From Streptacidiphilus rugosus AM-16 (lineage in GTDB: Bacteria > Actinomycetota > Actinomycetes > Streptomycetales > Streptomycetaceae): a DNA stretch of 64,000 bases. The notes beneath the pieces are model-generated. The model was not told the origin of the DNA. It saw only the letters and a list, made by a program, of their open reading frames with translations, and ran no database searches. Positions 35,175 to 44,264 of the stretch are shown here, piece after piece (position 1 is the stretch's first letter; each line of letters begins with the position of its first letter). Made by a program: the position numbers and the translations under genes. The stretch spans positions 6,634,001 through 6,698,000 of the forward strand of contig NZ_JQMJ01000004.1 in assembly GCF_000744655.1 (NCBI RefSeq), written 5' to 3'.

Positions 35175-36581
35175 ATGCCGCTGCATCTGGGACAGAACGA
35201 CGAAGAGCCGCTGCACCTCGCACCCCACTCGGGCGACCCCGACCTCCTGGGTGCGATGGAACTGGCGGTACCGAAGAACAAACTGCCCGAGTTGCCGGTG
35301 CCGCCGACGATCGCGCACCGCATCGTCAGGGACGAACTGATGCTGGACGGCAACGCCCGGCTCAATCTCGCGACCTTCGTGACCACCTGGATGGATCCGC
35401 AGGTCACCGAGCTCATCGGCGAGTGCCTCGACAAGAACATGATCGACAAGGACGAGTACCCGCAGACGGCCGAGGTCGAGCGCCGCTGCGTCGCCATCCT
35501 GGCCGACCTGTGGAAGGCGCCGGACCCCAGCACCGCCGTCGGCTGCTCCACCACCGGCTCCAGCGAGGCCTGCATGCTGGCCGGCCTCGCCCTGAAGCGG
35601 CGTTGGATGGCAAGCAACCGGGAGCGCTACGCCGCGGGCGCGCGGCCGAACGTGGTGATGGGCGCCAACGTCCAGATCTGCTGGGAGAAGTTCGCCAACT
35701 TCTGGGAGGTCGAGATGCGACTCGCCCCCATGGAGGGCGAACGCTTCCATCTCGATGCCGAGTCGGCGCTGGCCTTGGTGGACGAGAACACCATCGGCGT
35801 CGTGGCCGTGCTGGGCTCCACCTTCGACGGCAGCTACGAGCCGGTCGCGGAGATCTGCGCCGCGCTGGACGACCTGCAGCAGCGGACCGGCCTGGACGTC
35901 CCGGTCCACGTCGACGGGGCCTCCGGCGGGATGATCGCGCCGTTCCTCGACCCTGACCTGGTCTGGGACTTCCGGCTGCCGCGGGTGGCCTCGATCAACA
36001 CCTCGGGACACAAGTACGGGCTGGTCTACCCGGGCGTCGGCTGGGCGCTGTGGCGGGACGCGGTGGCACTGCCGGAGGAGCTGGTGTTCCGGGTCAACTA
36101 CCTGGGCGGCGACATGCCGACCTTCGCGCTGAACTTCTCCCGGCCCGGCGCCCAGGTGATCGCGCAGTACTACAACTTCGTCCGCCTGGGCCGCGTCGGC
36201 TACACCGCCGTCCAGCAGGCGACCCGCGACGTGGCGCGGCGGCTGGCCGACGGCATCGAGGCGCTGGGCGTCTTCCGCCTGTTGACCCGCGGTGACGAGC
36301 TGCCGGTCTTCGCGTTCACCACCGCGGACGACGTGACCTCCTTCGACGTCTTCGACGTCTCCCGCCGCCTGCGGGAACGCGGCTGGCTGGTTCCGGCCTA
36401 CACCTTCCCGGCGAAACGGGAGGACCTGGCCGTACTGCGGGTGGTCTGCCGGAACGGCTTCTCCCTGGACCTCGCCGAGCTCTTCCTCGCCGACCTCACC
36501 CGCCTCCTCCCCGAACTCAAGGCCCAGTCCGCCCCGGCGAGCAACCACGGCGTGGTCCCCCGCACCGGCTTCCACCACTAG
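35175..36581 (+). CDS. gadB: Glutamate decarboxylase
   Basis: This 468-residue PLP enzyme converts glutamate to GABA and CO2, consuming a proton. The PLP lysine is Lys280 in SINTSGHKYGLVYPG. HVDGASGGMIAPFLDP holds the Asp that binds the pyridine nitrogen. CSTTGSSEACMLAGLALKRRW is the family signature. Acid tolerance or GABA metabolism is the usual role. No antiporter (gadC) is next to it in the window. The ATG at 35175 is used; an in-frame GTG is at 35166. It is followed by a dispersed repeat element. Confidence 0.94.
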   Translation: MPLHLGQNDEEPLHLAPHSGDPDLLGAMELAVPKNKLPELPVPPTIAHRIVRDELMLDGNARLNLATFVTTWMDPQVTELIGECLDKNMIDKDEYPQTAEVERRCVAILADLWKAPDPSTAVGCSTTGSSEACMLAGLALKRRWMASNRERYAAGARPNVVMGANVQICWEKFANFWEVEMRLAPMEGERFHLDAESALALVDENTIGVVAVLGSTFDGSYEPVAEICAALDDLQQRTGLDVPVHVDGASGGMIAPFLDPDLVWDFRLPRVASINTSGHKYGLVYPGVGWALWRDAVALPEELVFRVNYLGGDMPTFALNFSRPGAQVIAQYYNFVRLGRVGYTAVQQATRDVARRLADGIEALGVFRLLTRGDELPVFAFTTADDVTSFDVFDVSRRLRERGWLVPAYTFPAKREDLAVLRVVCRNGFSLDLAELFLADLTRLLPELKAQSAPASNHGVVPRTGFHH

Positions 36582-36599
36582 CAGCACGTTGCAGCACGC

Positions 36600-36727
36600 A
36601 AGGGGCGCGAGGAACTGCGCGAGCAACCACCCGGTGCGAATGGCCCTGTCCAGTGAGGACCATCCGCACCGGGTGGCTTGTCGCGCACGCAGTTGATCGA
36701 GCAGAGCCCCGCGTCCCTGAGTGGTGC
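36600..36727. repeat. Intergenic inverted-repeat element, copy 4 (diverged)
   Basis: The left arm AGGGGCGCGAGGAACTGCGCG (from 36601) is typical of the family. The interior differs: it contains its own inverted pair ACCACCCGGTGCG (about 36627) and CGCACCGGGTGG (about 36665). It closes with a degenerate right arm (CGCACGCAGTTGATCGAGCAGAGCCCCGCG). It lies between the convergent gadB and narK genes. Confidence 0.65.
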
Positions 36728-36736
36728 ACGTGACCG

Positions 36737-38194
36737 TCAGCAGGGATTCGCGGCGCGCCTGCGGGCGTAGCAGTACCAGGTGATGCCGAGACAGGTCGCG
36801 TAGAACGCGACGAAGCTCCACAGGGCCGACGTCACCGAGAAGTTCGCGAACATCGCCGGGATGAAGAAGAAGCCGTACGCCGCGACCGCCGACGAGAAGC
36901 CGGTCACCGCGCCCGTCTCCATCTCCGCCTGCCGCAGCGCCGCCGCCTCCGCGGCCGCGCCCTTGCCCCGCGCGGAGCGCAGGTGCTGGTTGCGGAAGAT
37001 CACCGGGATCTGCTGGAACGTCGAGCCGTTCCCCAGGCCGGAGAAGGAGAACGCGCACAGGAAGGCGATCAGGAAGCCCCAGAAGTTGCCCTCGCCGCCA
37101 CCGGCGGGCAGGAACGCGATCACCGCGACGATCGAGGCCGCCATGCCCGCGAAGGAGATCAGCGTGACCTTCGCGCCGCCGATGCGGTCGGCCAGCGAGC
37201 CGCCGAGCCACCGGGTCAGCGCGCCGCACAACGGGCCGAGCCAGGCGTAGGTGGTCGCGGAGTAGGCCGGGTCGATCGGCGTGAAGGTGGTCTTGATCAG
37301 CAGCGGCAACGCCGCCGCGAAACCGATGAAGGAGCCGAAGGTGCCGACGTAGAGCCAGGTCATCAGCCAGGTCTGGCGACGCCGGAAGATGATCCGCTGC
37401 CTGCGGAACGGCGCGGCGGACGCCTTGAGGTCGTTCATGAAGAACCAGGCCAGCCCGGCCATGATCAGCAGCAGCGGCACCCACAGGAACGCGCCGTTCT
37501 GCAGCCAGACCTGGCCGCCGCCCGGCTGCCGGGTCTGCGAGCCGCCGGCCGGCGCCAGCAGCACGCCGGCGGTGACGACGAGCGGCGCGACCAGCTGGAC
37601 CACCGAGACGCCCAGGTTGCCGAGGCCCCCGTTGATGCCGAGCGCGTTGCCCTTGAGCCGCTTCGGGTAGAAGAAGCCGATGTTGACCATCGAGGAGGCG
37701 AAGTTGGCCCCGCCCATGCCGCAGAGCACGGCGATCACCAGCATCACCCAGTAGGGGGTGCTGGTGTCCTGCACGGCGAAGCCGAGCCACAGCAGCGGGA
37801 TCACCAGCACGGCGGTACTCAGCGCCGTCCACCTGCGGCCGCCCACGGCGGGCATCGCGAAGGTGTAGACGAGCCGCAGCGTTCCGCCGGTGATCCCGGG
37901 CACGGCGGTCAGCCAGAACAGCTGCGAGGCGCTGAACGGGAAGCCGACGGCGCCGAGGTTCACCACCGTGACCGACCAGACCTGCCAGACCACGAAGCCC
38001 AGCAGCAGGGCGGGCACGGAGATCCACAGGTTGCGGGCCGCCACCCTTCTGCCTCTGGTGAGCCAGAAGGCCTCGTCCTCCGGCTTCCAGTCGGTGATGG
38101 TCGCCCCTGGACGGTACTGCGCCTGACCCCTGGCGCCGGGGGCGTCCGGCTCCGAGGTGTGCGTGCGCTGTTCGAGCTGGTGCATGAGTTCCAT
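36737..38194 (-). CDS. narK: NarK-type nitrate/nitrite MFS transporter
   Basis: This 485-residue MFS protein has about 12 hydrophobic helices. The nitrate-porter signatures are present: GGANFASSMVNIGFFYPKRLKGNALGINGGLGNLGVS (nitrate signature in helix 5) and GLGNGSTFQQIPVIF (second signature in helix 11). A hydrophilic N-terminus of about 60 residues precedes helix 1. It probably imports nitrate or exports nitrite. The ATG at 38194 (MELMHQLEQ) is the best available start; no nitrate reductase genes are in the window. Confidence 0.92.
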   Translation of the reverse strand: MELMHQLEQRTHTSEPDAPGARGQAQYRPGATITDWKPEDEAFWLTRGRRVAARNLWISVPALLLGFVVWQVWSVTVVNLGAVGFPFSASQLFWLTAVPGITGGTLRLVYTFAMPAVGGRRWTALSTAVLVIPLLWLGFAVQDTSTPYWVMLVIAVLCGMGGANFASSMVNIGFFYPKRLKGNALGINGGLGNLGVSVVQLVAPLVVTAGVLLAPAGGSQTRQPGGGQVWLQNGAFLWVPLLLIMAGLAWFFMNDLKASAAPFRRQRIIFRRRQTWLMTWLYVGTFGSFIGFAAALPLLIKTTFTPIDPAYSATTYAWLGPLCGALTRWLGGSLADRIGGAKVTLISFAGMAASIVAVIAFLPAGGGEGNFWGFLIAFLCAFSFSGLGNGSTFQQIPVIFRNQHLRSARGKGAAAEAAALRQAEMETGAVTGFSSAVAAYGFFFIPAMFANFSVTSALWSFVAFYATCLGITWYCYARRRAANPC

Positions 38195-38276
38195 GCTGGC
38201 TCTTACGCCCGCCTCGCAACCGGAGGTCAAAGTCCTGTCCGGCCGAGACGAAGGTCCCGTCCGTGCCCGGGCCGGC

Positions 38277-39365
38277 TCAGTCCTCGGCCGTCGCCAGGGT
38301 CCACTTCTCCTCGACCCGGCCGAAGCGCCACACCAGGAGCGCGACCGCCCAGGTGACGACGAAGAGCCCGACGATGACGAAGCCCACGTTGTTCAGGTCG
38401 AGACCGGCGATCCAGCCGATCGGACCACCGGTGATCCTGAGCTTCTCCGCCAGCAGCCCGGTCAGCTCGATGCCGCCGATGATCACCGCGACCGCCACCG
38501 AGAGGGCGGTGATGGTGATGTTGTAGTAGACCTTGCGGACCGGCTGCGAGAAGGCCCACTCGTAGGCGAAGTTCATGAACGAGCCGTCGATGGTGTCCAG
38601 CAGCGACATGCCCGCCGCGAAGAGGATCGGCAGCGTCAGGATCGCGTACCAGGGCAGTGAGAAGGCCGACGCGCCCCCGGCCAGCACCAGCAGCGAGACC
38701 TCGGTGGCGGTGTCGAAACCGAGCCCGAAGAGCAGGCCGACCGGGTACATGTGCCACGGCTTGTCGACGGCCTTGGTGACCCGGCCGAGGATCCGGTTCA
38801 TCAGGCCGCGCTTGTTGAGGTGCTCCTCCAGCTCCGCCTCGTCGTAGGCGCCGCTGCGCATCTTGCGGAACACCTTCACGATCCCGACCAGCACCACCGC
38901 GTTGATCGCGGCGATCAGCATCAGGAAGGTGCCGGAGACGGTGGTGCCGATCGTTCCGGCGACGGTCTGCAGCGCCGAGGAGCCGTTCTCCACCTGCCCT
39001 GCCAGGGCGCGGACGCCGAGGGAGAGCAGCAGGCAGAGCCCGAAGACCACCGAGGAGTGGCCGAGCGAGAACCAGAAACCGACGGAGAGCGGGCGCTTGC
39101 CCTGGCCCATCAGCTTGCGGGTGGTGTTGTCGATCGCGGCGATGTGGTCCGCGTCGAAGGCGTGCCGCATGCCCAGGGTGTAGGCGGTCAGCCCCATGCC
39201 GACGCCGAACACCTGGCCGTTCACCGAGTAGTGGTGCGGGGAGACGATGAAGAGCAGCACGCCCCAGCCGACGACGTGCAGGGCCGCGACGAACGCCGCC
39301 ATGCCACCGAGCCTGGCCCACTCGCGCCGGGTCAGCGCGGCCCTGATGCGTGCGATCGTCCCCAT
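38277..39365 (-). CDS. HoxN/NixA-family nickel/cobalt transporter
   Basis: This is a 362-residue membrane permease for Ni2+ (or Co2+). The NiCoT signatures are visible: RHAFDADHIAAIDNTTRK (helix II, His/Asp metal-binding), FSLGHSSVVF (about 110-119), LLFGLGFDTATEVSLL and GMSLLDTIDGSFMNFAYEWAF. The ATG at 39365 has CAGGAGGGG upstream. A Nur-box-like palindrome lies 58 bases before the start, suggesting nickel-dependent repression by Nur. Confidence 0.94.
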   Translation of the reverse strand: MGTIARIRAALTRREWARLGGMAAFVAALHVVGWGVLLFIVSPHHYSVNGQVFGVGMGLTAYTLGMRHAFDADHIAAIDNTTRKLMGQGKRPLSVGFWFSLGHSSVVFGLCLLLSLGVRALAGQVENGSSALQTVAGTIGTTVSGTFLMLIAAINAVVLVGIVKVFRKMRSGAYDEAELEEHLNKRGLMNRILGRVTKAVDKPWHMYPVGLLFGLGFDTATEVSLLVLAGGASAFSLPWYAILTLPILFAAGMSLLDTIDGSFMNFAYEWAFSQPVRKVYYNITITALSVAVAVIIGGIELTGLLAEKLRITGGPIGWIAGLDLNNVGFVIVGLFVVTWAVALLVWRFGRVEEKWTLATAED

Positions 39366-39422
39366 GCCACGCCCCTCCTGGATCTCTGCTGCAGATCCAA
39401 GGTAGGGGCTGGCGATATTTAG

Positions 39423-39439
39423 TTGCAAGTTATTCGCAA
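39423..39439. promoter_or_regulatory. Nur box-like nickel operator
   Basis: TTGCAAGTTATTCGCAA is TTGCAA-N5-TCGCAA, one mismatch from the TTGCAA-N5-TTGCAA consensus known for the nickel-responsive Fur-family repressor Nur of Streptomyces. It sits 58 bases upstream of the nickel transporter start, in a locally AT-rich stretch consistent with the promoter. Confidence 0.7.
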
Positions 39440-39486
39440 TAGCGAGTCGCAGGCGCTAAGCGCCGCGACCAGAGCGACGGCTACCG

Positions 39487-39729
39487 CTACGGCTGGGGCT
39501 TCGGCTCGCCGGTCGACTCCGCAGCGGTCGCCTGCTCGGGAAGCTGACCCGGCTCCGGGGCCTCCACGAAGTCGACCTTGCCGAGCGAGCGGTTCATCGA
39601 CTTCAGGATCCACCAGGTGCCGGCGCCGAGCGCCGCGAAGACCAGGAAGCCGAGGATGCCCGGGGTCACCTTGTTGGTGTCGAGGGCGGCCAGCAGTTCG
39701 ACGCCGGCGGGGTGCATGGCAGTGTTCAC
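39487..39729 (-). CDS. Small single-span membrane protein downstream of mca
   Basis: This 80-residue protein has one hydrophobic helix (about residues 25-42, ILGFLVFAALGAGTWWIL) and a charged, Pro-rich tail. Function is unknown. It starts 12 bases after the mca stop and probably shares its transcript. Small proteins of this kind often follow mca in streptomycetes, but I recall this only as gene context. Confidence 0.7.
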   Translation of the reverse strand: MNTAMHPAGVELLAALDTNKVTPGILGFLVFAALGAGTWWILKSMNRSLGKVDFVEAPEPGQLPEQATAAESTGEPKPQP

Positions 39730-39741
39730 CCCTCCATGGTC

Positions 39742-40665
39742 TCAGGAAGCGTTGGCGATCTTCGCGGCCCCCACTCGGTTGGGCAGTCCGTCGAAGAGGT
39801 CGGCCTCCGGGATCGTGGAGTCCACCAGGGAACGGGCCAGCTCGTAGTCCTCCGTCGGCCACACCTCGCGCTGGATCTCCAGCGGCACCCGGAACCACGG
39901 GCCGTCCGGGTCGATCTGCGTCGCGTGCGCGATCAGAGCCTTGTCGCGGATCTCGAAGAAGTCGCCGCAGGGCACGCGGGTGGTGATCTCACGGGGCTTC
40001 CGCTCGGAGGTCTCCCAACGGGCGATCCACTCCTTGTACGGGGACTCCAGGCCGCGCTCGTTCATCGCCGCGTCCAGGGCCCGGATCCGCTCCAGCGAGA
40101 TGCCCTGGTTGTAGTAGAGCTTCAGCGGCTGCCAGGGCTCGCCGGCCTCCGGGTACGCGTCCGGGTCGCCCGCGGCGTCGAAGGCGGCCATGGAGATCTT
40201 GTGGGTCATGATGTGGTCAGGGTGCGGGTAGCCGCCGTTCTCGTCGTACGTGGTCATCACGTGCGGACGGAACTCGCGGATCAGCCGCACCAGCGGCTCC
40301 GCCGCCTCCTCGACCGTCTTGAGGGCGAAGCACCCCTCGGGCAGCGGCGGCAGCGGGTCGCCCTCCGGCAGCCCGGAGTCGACGAAGCCCAGCCAGGCCT
40401 GCTTGACTCCCAGGATCTCGCGCGCCGCGTCCATCTCCTTGGCGCGGACCTCGTGGATGTTCTCCTCGATCCACGCGTCACCCTGGAGCTTCGGGTTCAG
40501 CACCGATCCCCGCTCGCCCCCCGTACACGTGGCCACCAGCACGTCGACACCGCGCGACACGTACATCGCCATGGTGGCCGCGCCCTTGCTGGACTCGTCG
40601 TCCGGATGCGCGTGCACCGCCATCAGTCGCAACTGCTCAGTCACTGCCCCTGTGCCCTTCGTCAT
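39742..40665 (-). CDS. mca: Mycothiol S-conjugate amidase
   Basis: This 307-residue zinc amidase cleaves mycothiol S-conjugates, releasing mercapturic acids for export (detoxification). The zinc motif AHPDDESSKGAA (His-Pro-Asp-Asp) lies near residue 19 and the second metal motif YPHPDHIMTHK near 145-155, as in the MshB/Mca family. The length (about 300) and the C-terminal PWFRVPLEIQREVWPTEDYEL are typical of Mca rather than MshB. The ATG at 40665 has AGGAG upstream; a GTG at 40644 is possible. Confidence 0.93.
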   Translation of the reverse strand: MTKGTGAVTEQLRLMAVHAHPDDESSKGAATMAMYVSRGVDVLVATCTGGERGSVLNPKLQGDAWIEENIHEVRAKEMDAAREILGVKQAWLGFVDSGLPEGDPLPPLPEGCFALKTVEEAAEPLVRLIREFRPHVMTTYDENGGYPHPDHIMTHKISMAAFDAAGDPDAYPEAGEPWQPLKLYYNQGISLERIRALDAAMNERGLESPYKEWIARWETSERKPREITTRVPCGDFFEIRDKALIAHATQIDPDGPWFRVPLEIQREVWPTEDYELARSLVDSTIPEADLFDGLPNRVGAAKIANAS

Positions 40666-40752
40666 CGGAACCGACTCCTATAGTGACGGACGGGGGACAG
40701 CGGTTTATTTCGCGACCACCCCGCGAACCCCCCCGAAGGAGGCCATAGTCCG

Positions 40753-41205
40753 ATGGCGGATACATCCCAGGGCGTAAGCCCCGGCGGAACGCCCACCGGG
40801 CCGTCCGGCGCGCGGCCGGTCCGCCCGCCCGCCGGACGGTACGGCAGGACCGACGCGGAACGGTCGCGCACGGGTCGACGCGGCAAGCGGATCTACTACA
40901 CGGCCGTCGGCCTGGTCGTCGCGGTGGTCGTCGCCATCGCCTGGAAGTACGCCGCCGGCTCCTCCGTCAACGGCGAGGTGCAGACCTTCCAGGTGGTCTC
41001 CGACCACGCCGTCAAGATCACGCTCACCGTCAGCAAGCCGAGTGACAAGGCCGCCAGCTGCACGGTCCGCTCGCGCGACGCGGACGGCAACGAGGTCGGC
41101 CGGGTGACCGTGTCGATCCCCAGGGGGAGCGGCGACGCGACCCCCACGGTGTTGTTGAGGACGACGTCCCGCGGAACCACCGGCGAGCTCGTCGGCTGTT
41201 CCTGA
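40753..41205 (+). CDS. DUF4307 membrane-anchored protein
   Basis: This 150-residue protein has a disordered, Pro/Arg-rich N-terminus (1-45), one hydrophobic helix (about 48-65, IYYTAVGLVVAVVVAIAW) and an extracytoplasmic beta-rich domain with two cysteines. The pattern matches DUF4307, found between mca and greA in actinobacteria. Function is unknown. The ATG at 40753 has GAAGGAGG upstream. Confidence 0.88.
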   Translation: MADTSQGVSPGGTPTGPSGARPVRPPAGRYGRTDAERSRTGRRGKRIYYTAVGLVVAVVVAIAWKYAAGSSVNGEVQTFQVVSDHAVKITLTVSKPSDKAASCTVRSRDADGNEVGRVTVSIPRGSGDATPTVLLRTTSRGTTGELVGCS

Positions 41206-41303
41206 CCACTGACTCTGCGCGCCGGAATTGTTAAGGTGGGGGTTTCGCCCGTTCTTGACCGACGGGCGAAGATTTGTATCCCCAGTACCTACGAGGAGCA
41301 CCA

Positions 41304-41801
41304 GTGACCCAGACCAGCGACAACGTCACCTGGCTCACCCAGGAGGCGTACAACCAGCTCCGTGCCGAGCTGGAGCACCTGTCGGGTCCCGCACGCACCG
41401 AGATCGCGCAGAAGATCGAGCAGGCCCGCGAGGAAGGCGATCTCAAGGAGAACGCCGGCTACCACGCGGCGCGCGAGGAGCAGGGCAAGATGGAGCTGCG
41501 CATCCGCCAGCTCACCCAGCTCCTGGAGCGCGCCCAGGTCGGCGAGGCCCCGGCGGACAACGGCATCGTCGGCCCCGGCATGGTCGTGACCATCGCCTAC
41601 GACGGCGACCTGGACGACACCATGACCTTCCTGCTCGGCTCCCGCGAGGCGGCCTCCAGCGACATGGAGACCTACTCCCCGCAGTCTCCGTTGGGCCGCT
41701 CGATCGTCGGCCAGAAGGTCGGCTCCGACGTGACCTACGAGCTGCCGAACGGCCGCAAGGCGGGCGTCAAGATCATCGAGGCCAAGCCCTACACGGGCTG
41801 A
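41304..41801 (+). CDS. greA: Transcription elongation factor GreA
   Basis: This 165-residue factor stimulates transcript cleavage by stalled RNA polymerase. It has an N-terminal coiled coil with acidic tip residues (EQAREEGDLKENAGYHAAREEQGKME; the Asp/Glu in EGDLKENA) and a C-terminal FKBP-like domain (SPLGRSIVGQKVGSDVTYELPNGR). GTG start at 41304 with GAGGAG upstream. Confidence 0.96.
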   Translation: MTQTSDNVTWLTQEAYNQLRAELEHLSGPARTEIAQKIEQAREEGDLKENAGYHAAREEQGKMELRIRQLTQLLERAQVGEAPADNGIVGPGMVVTIAYDGDLDDTMTFLLGSREAASSDMETYSPQSPLGRSIVGQKVGSDVTYELPNGRKAGVKIIEAKPYTG

Positions 41802-41877
41802 CACCGGCTGATCCGCCGCCCACCTCGCTCCCCCGGGGCGCCCGCGACACGCAGCACCCGTACCGCTCCTTCGCCGG

Positions 41878-42732
41878 TCAGCCGGCGGAGGAGCGGTACT
41901 TGCGTACGGACAGGTACGAGAAGACGGCCGTGATCAGCAGCGACCAGCCGATCGACACCCCGACGGCGTGCTGCATCGGCCACGCCGTCGACGGACCTCC
42001 GGTCGGGTTGCCGAACAGCTTGCGGCAGGCCTCGACCGTCGCGCTGAACGGGTTCCAGTAGGCGATCGGCTGGAGCCAGCCCGGCATGCTGGAGACCGGC
42101 ACGAAGGCGTTCGAGATGAACGTCAGCGGGAACAGCCAGATCAGACCCGCCGAGGTGGCCGCCTCCGGGCTGCGCACCGACAGACCGATCAGCGCGCCGA
42201 TCCAGGAGAAGGCGTAGCCCAGCAGGAGCAGCAGCGCGAAGGCGCCCAGCGCCGACAGGATGCCGTTGTTGAAACGCCAGCCGACCAGCAGCGCCACGAT
42301 GGCCAGGACGAGCACCGTGAAGCCCGTCTGCACCAGGTCGGCGATCGTGCGCCCGACCAGCACCGAGGACCGCGTCATCGGCAGCGAGCGGAACCGGTCG
42401 ACCAGCCCCTTGGTCATGTCCTCCGCGATGCCCGCCGAGGCGCCGGCCACGGCGAAGGTGACGGTCTGCGCGAAGATGCCGGCCATCAGGTACTGCTTGT
42501 ACGAGTTCGGGTCGGCGCCGGGAACGGCGATCGCGCCGCCCATGACGTAGCTGAACAGCAGCACGAACATGACAGGCTGCATCAGGCCGAAGACGACGAT
42601 CTCGGGGATCCTGGTCATCCGGCGCAGGTTGCGCTTGGCGACCACCCAGGCGTCGTGCGCCATCTGCAGCAGCCCGCCGCGGGCGGGCTGGAGCGGGGCG
42701 CCCGTCGAGAGCGGGGCGGTGGTCGTCGTCAT
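41878..42732 (-). CDS. ABC-2 type transporter permease (DrrB-like)
   Basis: This 284-residue membrane protein has about six hydrophobic helices. The ABC2-type signatures include RIPEIVVFGLMQPVMFVLLFSYVMGGAI, GIAEDMTKGLVDRFRSLPM and FPLTFISNAFVPVSSMPGWLQPIAYWNPFSATVEA. It pairs with the ATPase gene upstream, overlapping its stop by four bases. The likely role is efflux of a lipophilic drug or lipid. Confidence 0.93.
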   Translation of the reverse strand: MTTTTAPLSTGAPLQPARGGLLQMAHDAWVVAKRNLRRMTRIPEIVVFGLMQPVMFVLLFSYVMGGAIAVPGADPNSYKQYLMAGIFAQTVTFAVAGASAGIAEDMTKGLVDRFRSLPMTRSSVLVGRTIADLVQTGFTVLVLAIVALLVGWRFNNGILSALGAFALLLLLGYAFSWIGALIGLSVRSPEAATSAGLIWLFPLTFISNAFVPVSSMPGWLQPIAYWNPFSATVEACRKLFGNPTGGPSTAWPMQHAVGVSIGWSLLITAVFSYLSVRKYRSSAG

Positions 42733-43754
42733 ACCCGGGCCTTCTTCCTGCTCGCTGCGTTCTCCTCGGTCTGCGCGCCGTCGACGGCGTCCTCGTCCGT
42801 GCCCTCGTCCTCGCCGGCGGTGACATGACCGGTCAGCGAGAGGAAGACGTCGTCGAGGGTCGGGCGGCGCAGCCCGATGTCGTTGATCACGATGTCGCGG
42901 GCGTCCAGCTCCCTGATCACGTCGGCCAGCACCCGCGCGCCGCCGCTGACCGGCACGGTGATCCGCCGGGCGTGCGGCTCGACCGTCGGCTCGCCCTTCG
43001 CGAACGGCGTCAGCGCGTCCACGGCGGCGGCCAGCACGTTCGAGTCCTGCACCACGACCTCGACGCGCTCGCCGCCGATCTGTGCCTTGAGCTGGTCGGC
43101 CGTACCCCTGGCGATCACCTTGCCGTGGTCGACGACACAGATGTCGTGGGCGAGGCGGTCGGCCTCCTCCAGGTACTGCGTGGTCAGCAGCAGCGTCGTG
43201 CCCTCGCCGACCAGGGTCTCGATGACCTCCCACAGGGCCATCCTGTTGCGCGGGTCGAGCCCGGTGGTCGGCTCGTCGAGGAACATCACCGGCGGCCGGA
43301 CGACCAGCGCCGCGGCGAGGTCGAGCCGCCGGCGCATGCCTCCGGAGTACGTCTTGGCGATGCGCCCGGCCGCGTCGCTGAGGTTGAACCACTCCAGCAG
43401 CTCGCGGGCGCGGGCCTTCGCGTCCCGCGCGGACATCTGGTACAGCTCCCCGACCATCTGCAGGTTCTCCTGCCCGGTCAGGTACTCGTCCACCGCGGCG
43501 TACTGGCCGGAGAGTCCGATCAGGCTGCGCACCTTGTTGGGGTGCCTCAGCACGTCGACGCCCGCGACCGTGGCCCGGCCGGAATCCGGCTTCAGCAGCG
43601 TGGTCAGCACGCGGACGGTGGTGGTCTTGCCGGCCCCGTTCGGCCCGAGCAGGCCCAGCACGGTGCCCTCCGGCACGTCGAGATCCACACCGTCGAGTGC
43701 ACGGACGTCGCCGAAGGTCTTCACCAGCCCTTCGGCAGAGATTGCCCCGCTCAT
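42729..43754 (-). CDS. ABC transporter ATP-binding protein (DrrA-like, daunorubicin-resistance type)
   Basis: This 341-residue ATPase has Walker A GPNGAGKTTTVR (about 38-49), signature YSGGMRRRLDLAAAL, Walker B VMFLDEPTTGLD and a switch-region His replaced by Gln in LLTTQYLEEADRL. The long C-terminal domain (about 215-310) carries the DrrA-type LDDVFLSLTGH motif. The H-loop Gln is a known trait of this subfamily. It forms an operon with the permease. Confidence 0.94.
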   Translation of the reverse strand: MSGAISAEGLVKTFGDVRALDGVDLDVPEGTVLGLLGPNGAGKTTTVRVLTTLLKPDSGRATVAGVDVLRHPNKVRSLIGLSGQYAAVDEYLTGQENLQMVGELYQMSARDAKARARELLEWFNLSDAAGRIAKTYSGGMRRRLDLAAALVVRPPVMFLDEPTTGLDPRNRMALWEVIETLVGEGTTLLLTTQYLEEADRLAHDICVVDHGKVIARGTADQLKAQIGGERVEVVVQDSNVLAAAVDALTPFAKGEPTVEPHARRITVPVSGGARVLADVIRELDARDIVINDIGLRRPTLDDVFLSLTGHVTAGEDEGTDEDAVDGAQTEENAASRKKARV

Positions 43755-43904
43755 CGACTGTCTCCCTCACCCAGAACGATCACACGTCCCCCTAGCCTTA
43801 CCCGAACGGCCGAAGTCGGCACGTCGAATCGGCCGGAACCACCGCCCAGCTCCGACGCTGCACGGCACGGGCCAACCTAGCGGCTGCCACTGACAACGGG
43901 GTGA

Positions 43905-44220
43905 ACTCCGCCACAGCAGAGCCCTGCGCCTCCGGCGCGGGCGCGACAGCGTGGAGCAGAGGGCCAGTTGCAACCACCTCAGGGGCGCGGGACTCTGCCG
44001 ACGTGCACCTCCGGCGCGGGCGCGACAGCGTGGAGCAGAGAGCCGGTTGCAACCACCTCAGGGGCGCGGGACTCTGCCGACATGCGCCTCCGGCGCGCGG
44101 GCGCGACAAGCCACCCACGCGGGTAGAGCCCCGAACGTGCAGGGCCGTCCGCTCGTCAGTGGTTGCCCGCGCAGTTCCTCGCGCCCCTGAGGTGAGTGCA
44201 ACCGGCCCTTGGTCGAGAGG
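43905..44220. repeat. Intergenic repeat cluster, copy 5, with 79-bp tandem units
   Basis: This cluster contains tandem direct units starting CCTCCGGCGCGGGCGCG at 43929, 44008 and 44087 (period 79), with the third unit switching into the family core GACAAGCCACCCACGCGGG. The right arm CGCGCAGTTCCTCGCGCCCC ends near 44188. The unit includes GGGCCAGTTGCAACCACCTC and AGGGGCGCGGGACTCTGCC. It fills the 510-base gap 43755-44264 between the ABC ATPase start and ilvA end. No gene is visible in the gap. Confidence 0.8.
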
Positions 44221-44264
44221 TGCCGCGCCCGCGCGCCAGGGGCGGGTGCAACGGAAGCGGCAGG

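Noticed and set aside
34047-38219. Very long minus-strand reading frame of about 1390 codons
   Set aside because: High GC3 leaves stops scarce in several frames. The frame covers the genuine aldo/keto reductase at its end, but its long N-terminal part is antisense or out of frame to gadB and narK, with low-complexity Arg/Gly/His content.
43929-44110. CRISPR array
   Set aside because: Repeats are contiguous 79-bp tandem units without unique spacers, and no cas genes are present.
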